Part shown: positions 1 to 12,234 of the stretch, piece by piece
Position numbering within the stretch: the first letter of the stretch is position 1
Layout: each line of letters begins with the position of its first letter
NCBI GenBank assembly: GCA_037074615.1
Contig: CM073563.1
Span: 11,495,501-11,559,500 of the forward strand
Length of the DNA: 64,000 nt
Direction of reading: 5' to 3'
From: Leucaena leucocephala
Taxonomy: Eukaryota; Streptophyta; Magnoliopsida; Fabales; Fabaceae
Made by a program: the position numbers and the translations under genes
The notes under the pieces: generated by a model
The model's input: the letters and a program-made list of their open reading frames with translations, nothing else
What the model was told of the DNA's origin: nothing
Database searches by the model: none

Positions 1-210
1 CTCAAACTTGAGACCTCGCTTAAACTATACCAAGCCGTTTACCACTCGGACCAACCCCGTTGGTCATTGAGAACGCTCAACGAGGTCATTGAGCGAAATC
101 TCTTGGTCAATAACCTATCCAAGGATTTAGTTTTTGATAAAGCACAATGGCGTCGTATGATCCATATAGCTGACCCCATTTAATGGGATAAGGCTTGTTA
201 TTGTTATTGT
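1..210 (+). mobile_element. 3' end of an RTE-type LINE
   Basis: The last 200 bases before the TTATTGTTATTG tail match, with scattered substitutions, the 3' end of the second LINE in this window (10463-12220, read on the minus strand). Shared blocks are GAGAACGCTCAA (GAGAATGCTCAA there), TGGTCAATAACCTATC, the GTCGTATGATCCAT block and AATGGGATAAGGCTTG. A TTG-type repeat tail is characteristic of plant RTE LINEs. Only the 3' untranslated end is inside the window; the rest lies to the left. CACTA-like subterminal repeats begin right after the tail, so this LINE probably inserted into that transposon. Confidence 0.75.
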
Positions 211-525
211 ATTTACACTTGATTTACATTGAACAGGTGTAAAAGATATATAACCGGTGTTAAATATATTTTCTATTCTGACTCTTCAGTTTCCTGTCTA
301 TGCTTTCCCACTTCTTTTCTCTGTACCTTCTCAGGCCATTCATTTCACTTCTTTGGTTCCCAATATTTGTACTCATTATGATAGAAGGTCAATTGCATTC
401 TTCGATATTCTTTTCTGAAACTGTTCTTATTCCTCAACCATATGTATACTACCCATATGATCAATACTTTTTATCTCATCATTTTATCTCTGTTTTCTTT
501 TCTTTTCTTCTCTCTAAACACTCCA

Positions 526-855
526 ATGGCTTCTTCCTCACGCACACCTCCTTCTCCATCACACAAAAGAAACAGAGATAATTTTGAAGACAAATATCCT
601 GATCCTTACTATGTAGTTCCTTCTTCTCTTCCCCTGGTTATTACTCTGAAGGAGCACCTTGAGGAACTCATCATGCGCTTCAATGCCCTGGAGGATTTAG
701 TGGAAGAACTGTTTTAGAAAGTTATTAGACTGAAAGACAGTTTTAAAGCTTTTCGCTCAGAAGTTCGCTGCAATCAACAAAATGATAGCTTGTATAATCT
801 TGTTGATCCTACTAACTCTGATGAATCCCATACCTCCGAGTCTGTTGAGGAATGA
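526..855 (+). pseudogene. Small unknown ORF with one in-frame stop
   Basis: An ATG at 526 opens MASSSRTPPSPSHKR and reads to a TAG at 715-717. The same frame then continues without another stop to the TGA at 853-855, about 109 residues in all. The N-terminus is Ser/Pro-rich and basic. The middle (LKEHLEELIMRFNALEDL) looks like a short amphipathic or coiled-coil helix. The C-terminus is acidic and Ser-rich (SDESHTSESVEE). I do not recognise the family. It lies between two clusters of CACTA-type subterminal repeats, so it is probably transposon cargo or a captured fragment. One stop in an otherwise open frame suggests either recent decay or chance; no upstream promoter is evident. Confidence 0.35.
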
Positions 856-1044
856 AAGCCTGCAACCTTTATTTGCCCCTCCTATTTTATTTTTTGTACC
901 TAATGACAAAAAGAGAGAATATATTATATATTCTGATAGATATTATTTTAGAAATTTCACACTTTTGATGTAAAGTTATTAGTAAAGCTGAATGAATGAA
1001 GTTTCTTGTTCTAATGACATGTTCTTTTATTTTTTTTTAAAATG

Positions 1045-1265
1045 CAACAGATTGAAATCGGACATGTCAATGTTAGGTGTAGAATATAATAACAAGTTTA
1101 GAACAAATTATTTCTACATCGTTCTTTTACTTCTTCTAGTGTAGAGTTGATCAATTTATATTATTTTACATCGTTATAAAAGTGACCAGTGTAGAATATA
1201 ATGTCTGGTTTAGAAAAAAGTTATCTCTACACCGGTGTTGTATTTTATCTAGTGTAGATTTTCTT
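1045..1265. repeat. CACTA subterminal repeat cluster (left)
   Basis: GTGTAGAATATAAT occurs at about 1077 and again at about 1189. It is mixed with CTACATCG, CTACACCGG and TCTAGTGTAGA in both orientations. Such short direct and inverted motifs near the ends of En/Spm elements are known binding sites for the TnpA-type protein. Here they sit 5' of the Tnp2 remnant. Confidence 0.6.
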
Positions 1266-1575
1266 ATAAAATACACTTTAATTTAATCGAAAACCCATTC
1301 GCGCCTCCTATTTGTCATTTTCACTTATTCGCACGTTTAAGTCTTCTCGACCCTTCACATCTAGTGATTTTTTTTGAACTCCTTGTCTAGAGAACTGAAG
1401 ATTTATGCACTATTGGCAGGACTTTTTGCCATTATTTGTGCTAGATTCATTGCTGTCATTTAATTGTTTTATTTGGTGAGTTCTTCTACTTGTGCGTGAT
1501 ATATTCTCTCCCATAATTATATGCAAGCTAGGTTTTCTTGTTTTCTATTTTTCTATTTTTTAGTCTTCCACAAAT

Positions 1576-4500
1576 ATGGATCGTAGTTATATAAATGCTA
1601 AATGAACAAGTGTTGAGTATGCTGAGGGGGTGAAGGAGTTTTTGGATTTTGCTAAATAAAACAATGATGATGACAATGGAAGGTTTTATTGTCCTTTTGT
1701 GAGTTGTATGAATGAGAGAAAATAAAGTCCTATAGATATGTACACTCATCTAATTTGTGAGGGATTTTACAAGAGTTACACAGTACGGGTATAGCATGGT
1801 GAAATGTGAAAAAGTCGAGTGCATATAAACAGTTGGAATAGACCTTTGATGATGACATGGATACTGATGATCAGTAGAGGACATGATTCGTGATATTGGA
1901 GAAGATACTTTTATGAGGTCACATGCATATGGTACTATGTGCAATGATGCAGAAAAACCTCTATACCCAGGGTGCAAAAACTACAACATGTTGAATGCAG
2001 TGTTGAGATTGGTAAGTGTGAAAGTATGGTATGGGTGGAGTGATAGAGGTTTTTCATAATTGCTTGAGTTGTTGTAAGACATGTTTCCAGAAGAAAATGT
2101 GTTATACAAACGCTACTATGATGCTAAGAAAATAATATGTCCTTAGGCATGCAGTATAAAAAGATTCATGTATGCCCAAATAATTGCATAGTGTATAGGA
2201 AAGATTTTGAAGATGAGGAGAAATGTCCTATATGTAAGACACCAAGGTACAGATTAAACAAGTCTCATGTAAAGGTGTTATGGTATCTTCCAATTATACC
2301 AAGGTTTAAGCTACTTTTTGCTAATGAAGATAATGCAAAAAAAATGTTATGGCATGCAACTAAAAGGATTTGTGATAGAAAGCTTTGTCATCTAGCTGAT
2401 TCTTTGCAATGGAAGAAGATTGATGACTTATTTTCTGAGTTTGGTAAGGAACCACAAAACCTAAGGCTTGGAATCAGTACAGATGGTATGAACCCTTATG
2501 GTAACCTTAGTAGTATATATAGTTCATAGCCCGTCCTCTTAGTAGTTTACAACCTATCTCCTTTGTTATGTATGAGACATAAGTATGTAATGTTGTCTAT
2601 GTTGATCTTAGGACTGAAACAACTGGGAAATGACATAGACGTTTACCTAATGCCCTTGGTCGAAGATTTAAAGAAGCTATGGGAAAGTGTGGATATTTTT
2701 GATGCTATTAAGAAGGACGTATTCAATATGCAGGCCATGATCTTTTGTACAATTAATAACTTTCCTGCATACAGAAATTTGTCAGGGTATAGTGTTAAGG
2801 GCCATAAAGTATGTCCTATTTGTGAGGAAGAGACTTGCTACTATCAACTTTGTCATGGGAGAAAGACAGTCTACCTATGTTATAGGAGATTTTTAAGACA
2901 ACGCCACCCATACTGTCGACTGAAGAAAAAAATTTTGGTGGCCTAGAATTTAAAAATGCTTCGAAGCCATTGACTGAAGAACAAGTTTATGAAAAGATGA
3001 AAGACATCAATGTTACTTTTAGTAAGACTACAAAGAGAAGTGAGAAAAATAGATAAAAAAAATATCTATCTTCTTTGAGCTTCTGTATTGACAACATCTT
3101 CAGGTAAGGCACTGTATTGATGTCATGCATATGGAGAAAAATGTGTGACAAAATTGTTGGAACACTTCTCAACCTACATGATAGTTCCAAAGACGCTTTG
3201 AAGGCAAGATTAGATTTACAAGAAATGGGAATACGTGAGGATTTACATCCAAGGCCAGATGGTGAGGGGAGTTATTGTGTTGAAGAGATTAATATTTTGT
3301 CTAATGATAAGAAAATAAGTATTTATGAATGTTTACAAGGAATCAAAGTTCCCTCTAGGTCCTCATCTAATCTTAAAAAGATTGTTTCGATGAAAGATTT
3401 CAAATTAGTAAGCCAAAAGTCTCATGATTGTCATGTCTTGATACAACCATTACTCCCAGTAGCTGTTCGAATAATCCTTCAAAATGATTTGAGACACATT
3501 GTAACCCGATTTTGCTTTTTCTTCAATGCTATATGTGGTAAAGTATTTGAGACTGAAAAGTTAGATGAATTGGAACACGAGGGTTATGTTATTTTGTGCC
3601 AACTTGAAAAACTGTTTCTTCTAGCCTTTTTTGACATCATGGTACACCTCATCGTTCATCTAGTGCAAGAGATAAAATTGTGTGGCAAAGTATATTTACG
3701 ATGAATGTACCTATTTGAAATATACATGAAAATCCTTAAAGGGTACATGAAGAATCCAAATCGGCCTGAGGCATCCATTGTTGAAAAATATATTTCTGAA
3801 GAAGCTATAGATGTTTGTCAACACTACATGTAAGCAGGGGGTCAATGTGAAATGTCAGTGAAGAGTGTTGAACGTAATAAATTATAGCAAATACACTTAC
3901 ACATGTTGAATAACATTGATAAAATTCAAAACTATATAACTTTTCATAAAGAGCGTGTCTGGAAACAAAATAATAGAATGACGGAGCAAAAACTTATTAG
4001 AGAACACAACAAACTTTTTGCACATTGGTTCAAACAGAAGGTTGAAAATGATGATTATGTATCTGATTTAGTTATATGGTTGGCATATGGTCCTGAATTT
4101 AATATGATATGTTGGAATTTATTTGATATCAACGGGTATTCCTTTTATATGAAATCCCTAGATGATAAAAGTAGCGTGCATAATAGTGGTGTTATGTTAG
4201 TGGCTGAAGCTATACACTTCTCTAGTTCAAAAGACAACCATCATAAATTAACAGTCATCCCTTATTATGACGTCGTTGAAGAGATTTGGGAGTTGGACTA
4301 CACCAAATTCACAATTCTTGTGTTCAAATGCAAGTGGGCTAATGCAAACAACGGTATTATAGTGGATCGGTTAGGATTTATACTGGTTGATTTGAATAGT
4401 ACAAGTTTTAGGAATGAACCTTTCATTATGGCAGATCATGCAAAACAAGTGTTCTATATCACTGATCCAGCAAATAAAAGATGGTTTGTCGCTCTCTAAG
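1576..4500 (+). pseudogene. Tnp2-type CACTA transposase, broken
   Basis: The ATG at 1576 gives MDRSYINAK followed by a stop, then a readable VEYAEGVKEFLDFA, the start of a transposase-associated N-terminal domain. 2137-2529 holds a clear Tnp2 block with a CPICKTPRYR cysteine motif and the downstream WYLPIIPRFK segment. 2563-2946 continues Tnp2, with the phrase GHKVCPICEEET. 3117-3704 resembles the Tnp2 C-terminal part and DUF4218 region. 3903-4499 resembles DUF4216, ending in FYITDPANKRWFVAL. Many stops and frameshifts separate the blocks, so no full transposase is encoded. Family assignment is by recognition of motifs, not by search. Confidence 0.75.
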
Positions 4501-4689
4501 GAAAAAAGGTTGTTGACGCTGATGATTCAATTTGTGAGACCCCTTCTTTTTCAATAGGTTTACCAAAATTGAATGAAGAAGTAGATTCTGATTGATTTGT
4601 ATGTGATAGCATATATTGTTTTGATGTAATAATAGCACAAGTATATTGTTCTGATTACATATATTGTTTTGTTGTAACTTACAAGTAAC

Positions 4690-4960
4690 GGGTTAATAAA
4701 AGGGTTAGTTTGAAAAAACAAATTCAATATTTAAACCAGTTGTACATGTTATCCGATGTAAAGAGTGATCTGAAAAACTAAAGGTCAGCTTTGTTGCACA
4801 GGTTGTACATGTTACCCAGTGTAAAAAGTGATCTGAGAAACACCATTTTTACACCGGATTTATAAGTTATCTAGTGGAGAAAATATTTTGAAATTCAAAA
4901 TATTAGTCGTTTCATATTCAAAATATAATTTTTACACTAAATTTAAATGTTAACCAGCAT
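4690..4960. repeat. Internal cluster of subterminal-like repeats
   Basis: Motifs like those at the element ends recur between the two transposase genes: GTTGTACATGTTA twice (about 4739 and 4804), then TACACCGG, TTATCTAGTG and TTTACACT. CACTA elements normally keep these repeats near their ends. An internal cluster is unexpected and may mark the end of a second element or an old nested insertion. Confidence 0.45.
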
Positions 4961-5067
4961 AAAAAGTCTTAATAAAAATACTTTATAGAAGCCCTCCCCT
5001 TGACGCGTCTCTTCATTTCTTATTTCTTAGGTTTTATTCAGTCTTATTTTTTACATCATCTATCACT

Positions 5068-6700
5068 ATGCCAGTCGTCGTGCTCTGTAGTTTTCGTCGA
5101 GCTTCGTTATGGTTAGTCATTCTTCTCTATTCCTCTCGTTGTGCTTTGTCATGTACGTGTTTTGGACACTTATTTTCTCGTGTACGTGGTTTGCCTTTTA
5201 CGTGTTCGTTTAATCTAGATTTTGTAGTTTTCTGTGATAAATGCTTTCACTTCTTTTCATCGATAAATGCTTGCACTTTTTCGCTATGGTCAGTCGTTCT
5301 TCTTTGTTTACTATGTTTTTGTTATTGCGTATATAGGAATAAGAAGGGTAGTGGTAATCAGAATGAGGCTAGTGATGCTTTAAGCGACTCTAAGCAAAGG
5401 AGAGGCAGAAGTACGGCATTATTTAAATACCTTTTGAAAGATAGGAAGGAAGCGAAATTACTACCAATTGAGTTTGACACACGTTGGAACCCAATTGGTG
5501 AATACAGGACAAAGTACATGAGTTATGTCAACCTCCTAGCACGCAATAAGACTAACATCGCCATACATACTTGGGATGCTGTTGATAATCACGTGAAGAA
5601 TCAAATTTGGGACTCCATCTAGGTATAAGAACTTATTATTGTATATTGTATGCATACCAATACCAAAAAATATAACTATTTGTTGATAACTTTACTTTCA
5701 ATAGAAATTATTGCAGGCTATTTAAGATATTCCTAATAATAAAGTCTTGAAGAAGAAGAAATTGTCTTATTACGCTGAGTGTTGGAGGGCATTCAAGACA
5801 CAACTAGCTTGTCAGTATGTGCATGGCTAGGACAATCAACCTCATCCTTCTACATGCAGCAAGTATCAATTCATTGACGAAGTTACTTAGGAAGAATTTG
5901 TTAGGCTTCGGACTACGACAACAGCTATGGTGAGTTGATATGTCGTGAAAAAGAAATCTTGCATTTCCCATGTTTCTTCCTTTTGTATGTATTGATTTTA
6001 ACTACTTCAAGTCTTGTAGGAAAAAAGAGCAAAAGCCATTGAATACGCTCTTAAAAATTATTGCCCCACACAATGTCTCGAGGGAGTTACGCGAAGGCTA
6101 CAAGAGATTTGTTGGGTGCCAAGAGGAAGAGGCTGCTGAGTCCGATCCTAGTGTTACTCTTGCTCCCCCATCTCTAATACGTCACGAAGATAAATGGTTG
6201 TATGCTCACCAAAAAAGAAGCATATCATTTACAAGCGATCATGCTCGTATGATTGTGGAAAATATTGTAAGTACTACTTCTATTATTTTGTTTTAGTAGA
6301 CTAATTATATTATTTCTTATGTTTTCTCTTTTTATATTATAGGTTGATCTTAAATAACAAGAAGCTCATGGCTCCTTTAAGTCAGATAGTAGGAATGATA
6401 TCTTGACTGTTGCTACGGGCAAGTAAGAGCATGGGGCCGTGTTAGGGGAGTTTGAAGAGGTATCAGTATAAGATATTATTTTGAAACATCTCCATGATAT
6501 TCCCTATATGTGTCGAGGGCAGAGCTGGAATCATTATTATCCACCATGAGGGCAAAGTCTAAAGCATAAGCTTGGGCAGAGGTTAGGGTATAGGCAGAAG
6601 CTTCAATTGAGGCACAATTACAAGAGGGGTTAGCAAAGATCAAGGAAAAAATATTGTACATGATGACATCAAGGCAACAGGAGTCAAGTGCCCCCAAATG
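5068..6700 (+). pseudogene. Transposase_24 / TnpA-like gene, broken
   Basis: 5337-5622 encodes a basic segment (SKQRRGRSTALFKYLLKDRK) followed by DTRWNPIGEYRTKYMSYVNL, typical of the Transposase_24 (Ptta/En/Spm) family. The open frame starts at an ATG at 5068, but its first 90 residues look non-coding, so the true start is uncertain. Further exon-like pieces follow at 5716-5935, 6015-6270 (including HEDKWLYAH) and about 6343-6690, separated by plausible GT-AG introns and interrupted by stops. In intact relatives this protein binds subterminal repeats and assists Tnp2. This copy is dead. Confidence 0.6.
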
Positions 6701-8185
6701 CTCTCACATGCATCCCATCCTAACACTAAAAGGAGCTATTACATGGTCGGGCCGGTGTCAGAGGATACTGAATCTTGTGATTTATATGTGGAGGATCCTA
6801 TCAAAAGTTTAGTGGCATATGGTTCCATCCATATCTTAGGGGCAACTGCCCACCACATCGAAATTCAGGACGATCAGTTAAGGGTGACAGTTGAAGACTT
6901 GATAATTGAAGATGCTCTTGTCTCAATTCAGACTGATGAGGTGAAGACTGTGAGTCAGGCAAAGGGGACTTTCATATTATGGCCAAAGCATCTTATTTCA
7001 GATCACGTCACGTCATCCCCAAGCAAACTTCCCACACCTCCCAATTTGAGTGCCATGCAATGTGTGATCCGATTGGCATATGATAAAATGTTTCATATGG
7101 ATGTGTTGCTTATGGATTCAGTTGTGGGTGACACAAGAGTACCTGCCTCTGTTAACCATGCAGATGTGAAATTCGTTATCACTCCTAAGAATGAACTAAC
7201 CTCTGGGTGCATCCAAATATTTTTTATGTAAGTCTAATTTAAATGTAAATATATGTAATAATAAAATTCATGCAAGCTGAGTGTTTGCATTAACTAACGT
7301 TGTATTTGCATTAAGTGTAGGTATATGCAAGTTGAGTTAGTTTCCAAGGGCAAACAAGATCAGTTCGGATTTCTATGCCCATTTCATATTTATTCAAAAG
7401 GGACCTCCCAATTTTCAAGACTTCAGTACATTTCAAGGAGGCTTGGTGAAACCTATATTGATTATTTCTTTGCCATATATGTAGGACTAAGAATAATAAT
7501 ATTTTAATTTTTTTATACTAGGTTTATCTTTGTTTAATGCTAATAATTATTATTGTTTAATTGTTTTCTACAATAATCATTGACAATTGATCATACTATT
7601 TAAGCATACTTATAAAATTTTCTTCTTATACTCCCTCCAATACAAGTCATCGGTTGATGCTAAGAAGATTATGAACATGTGAGTTTTCTTCCTTACAGAA
7701 CATTAGTGTTTGTAATAAATTAAATATAGTCTTTGTAATAAAATGGTTACTAAATTCATAATTTTGGTCACAGGGCTATGAAGACGTTTGCAATTGCAAT
7801 GGGTTTTAAGAAAGCTAACTCGATGAGGGACTTTGAATGGATCACACTGAAGGTAATAAAAGTGTTAAGTCTTATGCTCCACACAATTTTTTGCTGATAA
7901 CACATAATTTTGTTCATGTTAATATTATAGAGTCAAATACAACCCAAAGAAAGTAACTTGTGCAGCTTCTATATGGTTAGACACATGATCAATATCATCT
8001 TGTCAAATAGGACTTACCTAACTGATGAGGTAAATTGTGTTTTTAATGATTTTATATATTTCTTGTCAATTTAATATATCTTAGTAATGCTTTAATTTCT
8101 TTTATTTTAATTTGATGTTTCAGATGTTTGATCAATCTGACCCATTTCTTGAACAATATATTGAGGACCTGCGTAATATTTAGGC
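6698..8185 (+). pseudogene. TnpA C-terminal region plus Ulp1-like cysteine protease remnant
   Basis: 6698-7231 is a 177-residue open segment that I place, tentatively, with the plant DUF8039-type region found downstream of Transposase_24. From about 7320 to 8180 exon pieces follow. At about 7930-8000 they include QPKESNLCSFYMVRHM, resembling the Gln...Cys active-site block of Ulp1/SENP-type proteases, whose usual form is CGFYV. The next piece, FLEQYIEDLRNI, matches the helix that commonly ends this domain in transposon copies. Capture of Ulp1-like domains by plant CACTA and MULE elements is known. Stops show that this copy is inactive. Confidence 0.5.
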
Positions 8186-8429
8186 TGAGTTTTTTGTTCA
8201 AATCATTCATTCACAATAGTATTTGTCATTACCATAATACATTTTTTATTTTTTTTGTTTAAATTGTTGTATATTTTTATTGAATTTTATTATATGAATA
8301 ATGTAGTGAGCAATTGAAGATTTATCTATGCCATCTTAAACTCTATCTCTGCTGCTGTCTCTTTGAATTGTCTCTTTGAAGGGGATGGGATTAATGAAAT
8401 ATTGAAGGGATCATTTGTTAAAAATACAT

Positions 8430-8775
8430 TTAAACCGGATAAAGAATCCGATAGGTGTAGAAATAATATATATGTAAATATTACAACATCTACACCGATT
8501 GTCTTTATGGTGAGGTGTAGAAAATTGATTAATCTATATTGGGTGTAAATATAACTGATGTAAAAAATTGATTAATACTGTTCACATAACTTGTGTAGAT
8601 ATTAGTAAATTTTACTCCTGATTTTAAAAAGAACCGATTTAAATTCTACCCATTCTACACCGGTGAATCGCCTGATTTAAAAAGTGTACACTTTATAAAT
8701 AATTTATTTTTACACTGATCATTGTCTGATATAAAATACTATTTTTAACTGATTTATAAAATATTTTTTATAGTG
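8430..8775. repeat. CACTA right subterminal repeats and terminus
   Basis: Repeats of AGGTGTAGAAA, CTACACCG, GTGTAAA and related palindromes run up to the terminal TTTTTTATAGTG at 8764-8775. The bases after it (ATT) would be the 3-bp target duplication, but the left partner is not available to confirm it. Confidence 0.6.
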
Positions 8776-10448
8776 ATTGTGAGACTTTGATGGTGGCTAT
8801 GACTATGACCTATGATCACTACGGCTGTGGAGGCCAATGATTCAAATTTCTCTTTAGAAAAAAAACATAGCTTTAAAAAGATTTTTGTGTGTGTGTGGTA
8901 TTGATGGGATTGATATGCTGGCAAAAAAGTAAGGGAAATTATTCTAAATTTAACATTCCTATATAAGCAAGAAAATAAACACATTTACTTTACAAATTAA
9001 CAACTGAAAGTTAATGATGATTTGTCGTGGCTTTTCAAAAATTGTCAACTACATTTTGAAATAGTCATTGAAACAAAAAGACGAGCAATAGGTACTATTT
9101 GGCTATAAGTTAATGTACTGAAATTAATATATAAGGATCCATTTAGGTACCAAGTGGATCAAATAAACATTTTTATGTGTCTGATAAATATATTTATAAA
9201 AACAGTCACTTGTGTTTATCATTAACTTATACTTTTGTGATTGTGTTTTTTTTTATGAAAATAAAAGGGAGGGGATAGAAAGTGTATTAGGTCTAAATCT
9301 GAGTTTAGTTTCGGGTTGAACCTTTAATCTCTACGAGTCAAATTATTAAAGCTCATACCCGGGAGTAGCATGGTAGATGCATAACACAAAGGGGAGAGAG
9401 AATACAATAGTTAGAGTGAGGAATAATTAAGGAAGGCACCCCATATTTATAATATGAGAGGGACCATAAATTTAAAAAGTGGAATCTCTCATTTATTAGG
9501 AAATTATTATTGTTTGTCCTTCAATTAATAATTATTGTAATTAATATGATATCTAGCAATAAATTAAATTAGGTAGAGATTTTAATTATTAAGAGTAGAC
9601 TTAGAACTAAAATTTAATATTTTTTATCACAGTTTGTGGGATAGTTATATAAAATGATTTCTCTTAAAAATTTTAATGAGAAATCCTCAAATTATTATAA
9701 ATTCTTCTATTATAAATTTTTAACACAAAAAATGAAAACATACGAGAACGAGTATATATATACCTAAAGAAATGGCCACACTCACATAATCCTTTCTGGA
9801 ATTTGAGAAAGCCAATTATTTTCGTGTTGTAGCGCTAGGTATCTAAAAAATTTTATTGAATTATTTTCATCTAAAAATATTAAAAAAAAAAGAACAATAT
9901 CTCCTATAATTATTATAAATTTTAACAGTGAACACTTATTTTTTAATAATTAAGTTTTAATAGTTAATATTAATTTTTTAATAGTTATGATAACTTTATT
10001 CATTTTTAATACTTTTTAGACAAAATTGGTTTGACAAAAAATTTGAGATACTCACAACTCTTACACGAAAACTTTTAAGATAAAATTAAATATTGACCTT
10101 TTATTAAATCAGGTGAGCTATTCATTTCTTTGCTAACCAAACAAGTGGTGACTTACGTGAACAATGCCAAACGACTAGAATATTTCATGAATATCTATTT
10201 TTATTATATTATTTTTTATCTATTTATGGGAGTTTGTCATATTTAATAAGTATTATTGTAGTAGTTTTGTTTACTTTATATTTTAATTGATTATATGAAT
10301 TAAATAATTAAAAATATTTTTTTATTGTATTTTTATTGATTTTATTATTTCTCTTGATTAAATAAATGATGACTATGACCCATATCAATTATTATATAAT
10401 TATATTATACTAAGAAGGTTAATTAAGAAATTACTAAATTGAATGAGG
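8776..10448. other. AT-rich intergenic stretch, no gene seen
   Basis: No convincing coding sequence, RNA gene or complete element was found on either strand. The stretch is dominated by A/T runs and short ORFs without codon-like character. Confidence 0.6.
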
Positions 10449-10462
10449 AAATTATAATATCT

Positions 10463-12220
10463 CAACAACAACAACAAGCCTTATTCTATTAAATATGGTC
10501 GGCTACATGGATCATACGGCGCTATTGTGCTCTATCGAAAACTAAATCCTTAGATAGGTTATTGACCAGGAGTTCCCGTTCAATAATATCTTTGAGCATT
10601 CTCTTTGGCATTCCTCTACTTCTTTTAACCGGTATCTATACTATTTGATCCACCCTCTTCATCGGCATATCCATTGGCCTTCTTTGTACGTGTCCAAATC
10701 ACCTAAGACAGTTCTCTACCATTTTCTCTTTAATAGGTGCCACTCCAACTCTTCCCCGTATATATTTATTACGAATCTTATCCTTGTATGCCCACACATC
10801 CATCTCAGCATCCTCATATCAGCTGCCCCAACTTTATGCTCTTGCTGTCCTTTTAAAGCGCAATATTCACTTCTATAAAGTATTGCTGGTATTATAGCAG
10901 TGCAATAAAACTTTTCTTTTACTTTATCTGGTACTTTCCGATCACATATAATCCTAGTAACATTTCTCCATTTAAACCACCCGGCCTGAATTCTATGATT
11001 AACATCTTCCAAAATTTCACCGTCCTTCTGTATCATTGATCCTAAATATTTGAACTTATCTATTTGTGGAATAACTTGATTTCCCAATCTGACCTTCAAG
11101 TTACTTCTAACTTGCCTCTTATCAAAATTATAATGCATATATTCAGTCTTACTTCTACTCAGACGAAAACCCTTCGACTCTAAAGTACTTCTCCATAACT
11201 CAAGTTTAAAATTAATATCTTCTCTTGACTCCGCCACAAGAACTATATCGTCCATAAAAAGCATGCACTTAAGGATTTCTTCTTGAATAGGCTTAGTTAG
11301 AACATCCACTACTAGATTAAATAAATAAGGACTCAAGGCTGATCCCTGATATAGACCAATCCTTATGGGAAAATCCTTTATTTCGCCTCTAGATGTTCTT
11401 ATAGTAGTTATTACCCCCTCATATATATCTTTTATTGCTTTGATATATGCCATGCGTACACCTTTCTTTTCCAAAGCTTTTCAAAGCACCTCTCTTGGCA
11501 CTCGATCATATACTTTTTCTAAGTCAATGAAGACCATATGCAAGTCTCTTCTTTTAGTTCGGTACATTTCTATTAACCCCCTTAATAAATAAATCGCCTC
11601 TATTATAGACATACTTGGCATGAAACCACACTGATTCTCAGTAATATCAGTCTCTAATCTCAACCTGTGTTCAATTACCTTTTCTCACAACTTTATAGTG
11701 TGACTTATAAGCTTTATCCCCTTATAATTTGCACAATTTTGAATATCCCCTTATTTTTATAAATAGGAACTAAAATACTTTTCCTTCATTCATCTGGCAT
11801 TTTCTTAGAATTTAAAATCACATTAAAAAGTTTAGCATCAGGTCCAACAGCTTTACCATTTTCCATTTTCTTAAGCGCCTCTTTAACCTCGCCAACACGG
11901 ATCCTACGGTAAAATGCCAAATTTGGTTAAACTTCTCCTGTTAAATCCTCTAGCTCATAACTCGACCCTCCTCCCTCATCATTAAACAATTTGTAAAAAT
12001 ATGTCTCCCACCGTTCTTTAATATCACTATCTGCAACCAAAATATTGCCTTCTTCATCCTTAATACATCGTACTTAATCCAAATCCCTTGATTTCCTTTC
12101 TCTATCTTTTGCAATATTATAAATCATTCGTTCTCCCGACTTTGTCTCTAACTCCTTATAAAATTCCTCAAACGCCTTAAAACGAGTTGCACTCACCGCC
12201 TTTTTAATTTCCTTCTTAGA
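10463..12220 (-). mobile_element. RTE-type LINE, 5'-truncated, with 14-bp target duplications
   Basis: Read on the minus strand, the element ends at 10463 in a TTG repeat tail. It is flanked by identical 14-bp duplications, AAATTATAATATCT, at 10449-10462 and 12221-12234. The 1758-bp body contains only the C-terminal reverse-transcriptase part and the 3' end. The endonuclease and N-terminal RT are missing, as expected from incomplete reverse transcription at insertion. Its 3' end matches the fragment at 1-210. Confidence 0.88.
10716..12200 (-). pseudogene. LINE reverse transcriptase fragment
   Basis: Two main open pieces, 11481-11663 and 10716-11474, are separated by a frame break near 11478. 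The first holds the RT motif FIDLEKVYDRVPREVL. The second contains IGLYQGSALSPYLFNL (RT domain 4) and the catalytic motif FMDD within LFMDDIVLV. The thumb and tail region follows, with WRNVTRIICDRKVP and a final segment ending in the EELEWHLLKRKW region. Upstream of 11663, readable pieces with stops continue to about 12200 (SATRFKAFEEFYKEL, IKERWETYFYKLF). This is typical RTE-clade organisation. It is non-functional through truncation and frameshift. Confidence 0.85.
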
Positions 12221-12234
12221 AAATTATAATATCT

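Larger units (their letters stand above)
211..8775 (+). mobile_element. Degenerate CACTA (En/Spm-like) DNA transposon, left end missing
   Basis: The right end is TTTTTTATAGTG at 8764-8775, the inverted form of a CACTA-class terminus (CACTATAAAAAA). Inside are, in order, broken Tnp2-type transposase (about 1576-4500), a Transposase_24/TnpA-like gene (from about 5337) and a Ulp1-like protease segment (to about 8180). Short subterminal repeats built on GTGTAGA, CTACACCGG and related palindromes lie at 215-265, 1045-1265, 4690-4960 and 8430-8770. No CACTA start was found, so the left terminus is either beyond the window (separated by the LINE at 1-210) or decayed. All coding parts carry stops, so the copy cannot be autonomous. 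Confidence 0.8.
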
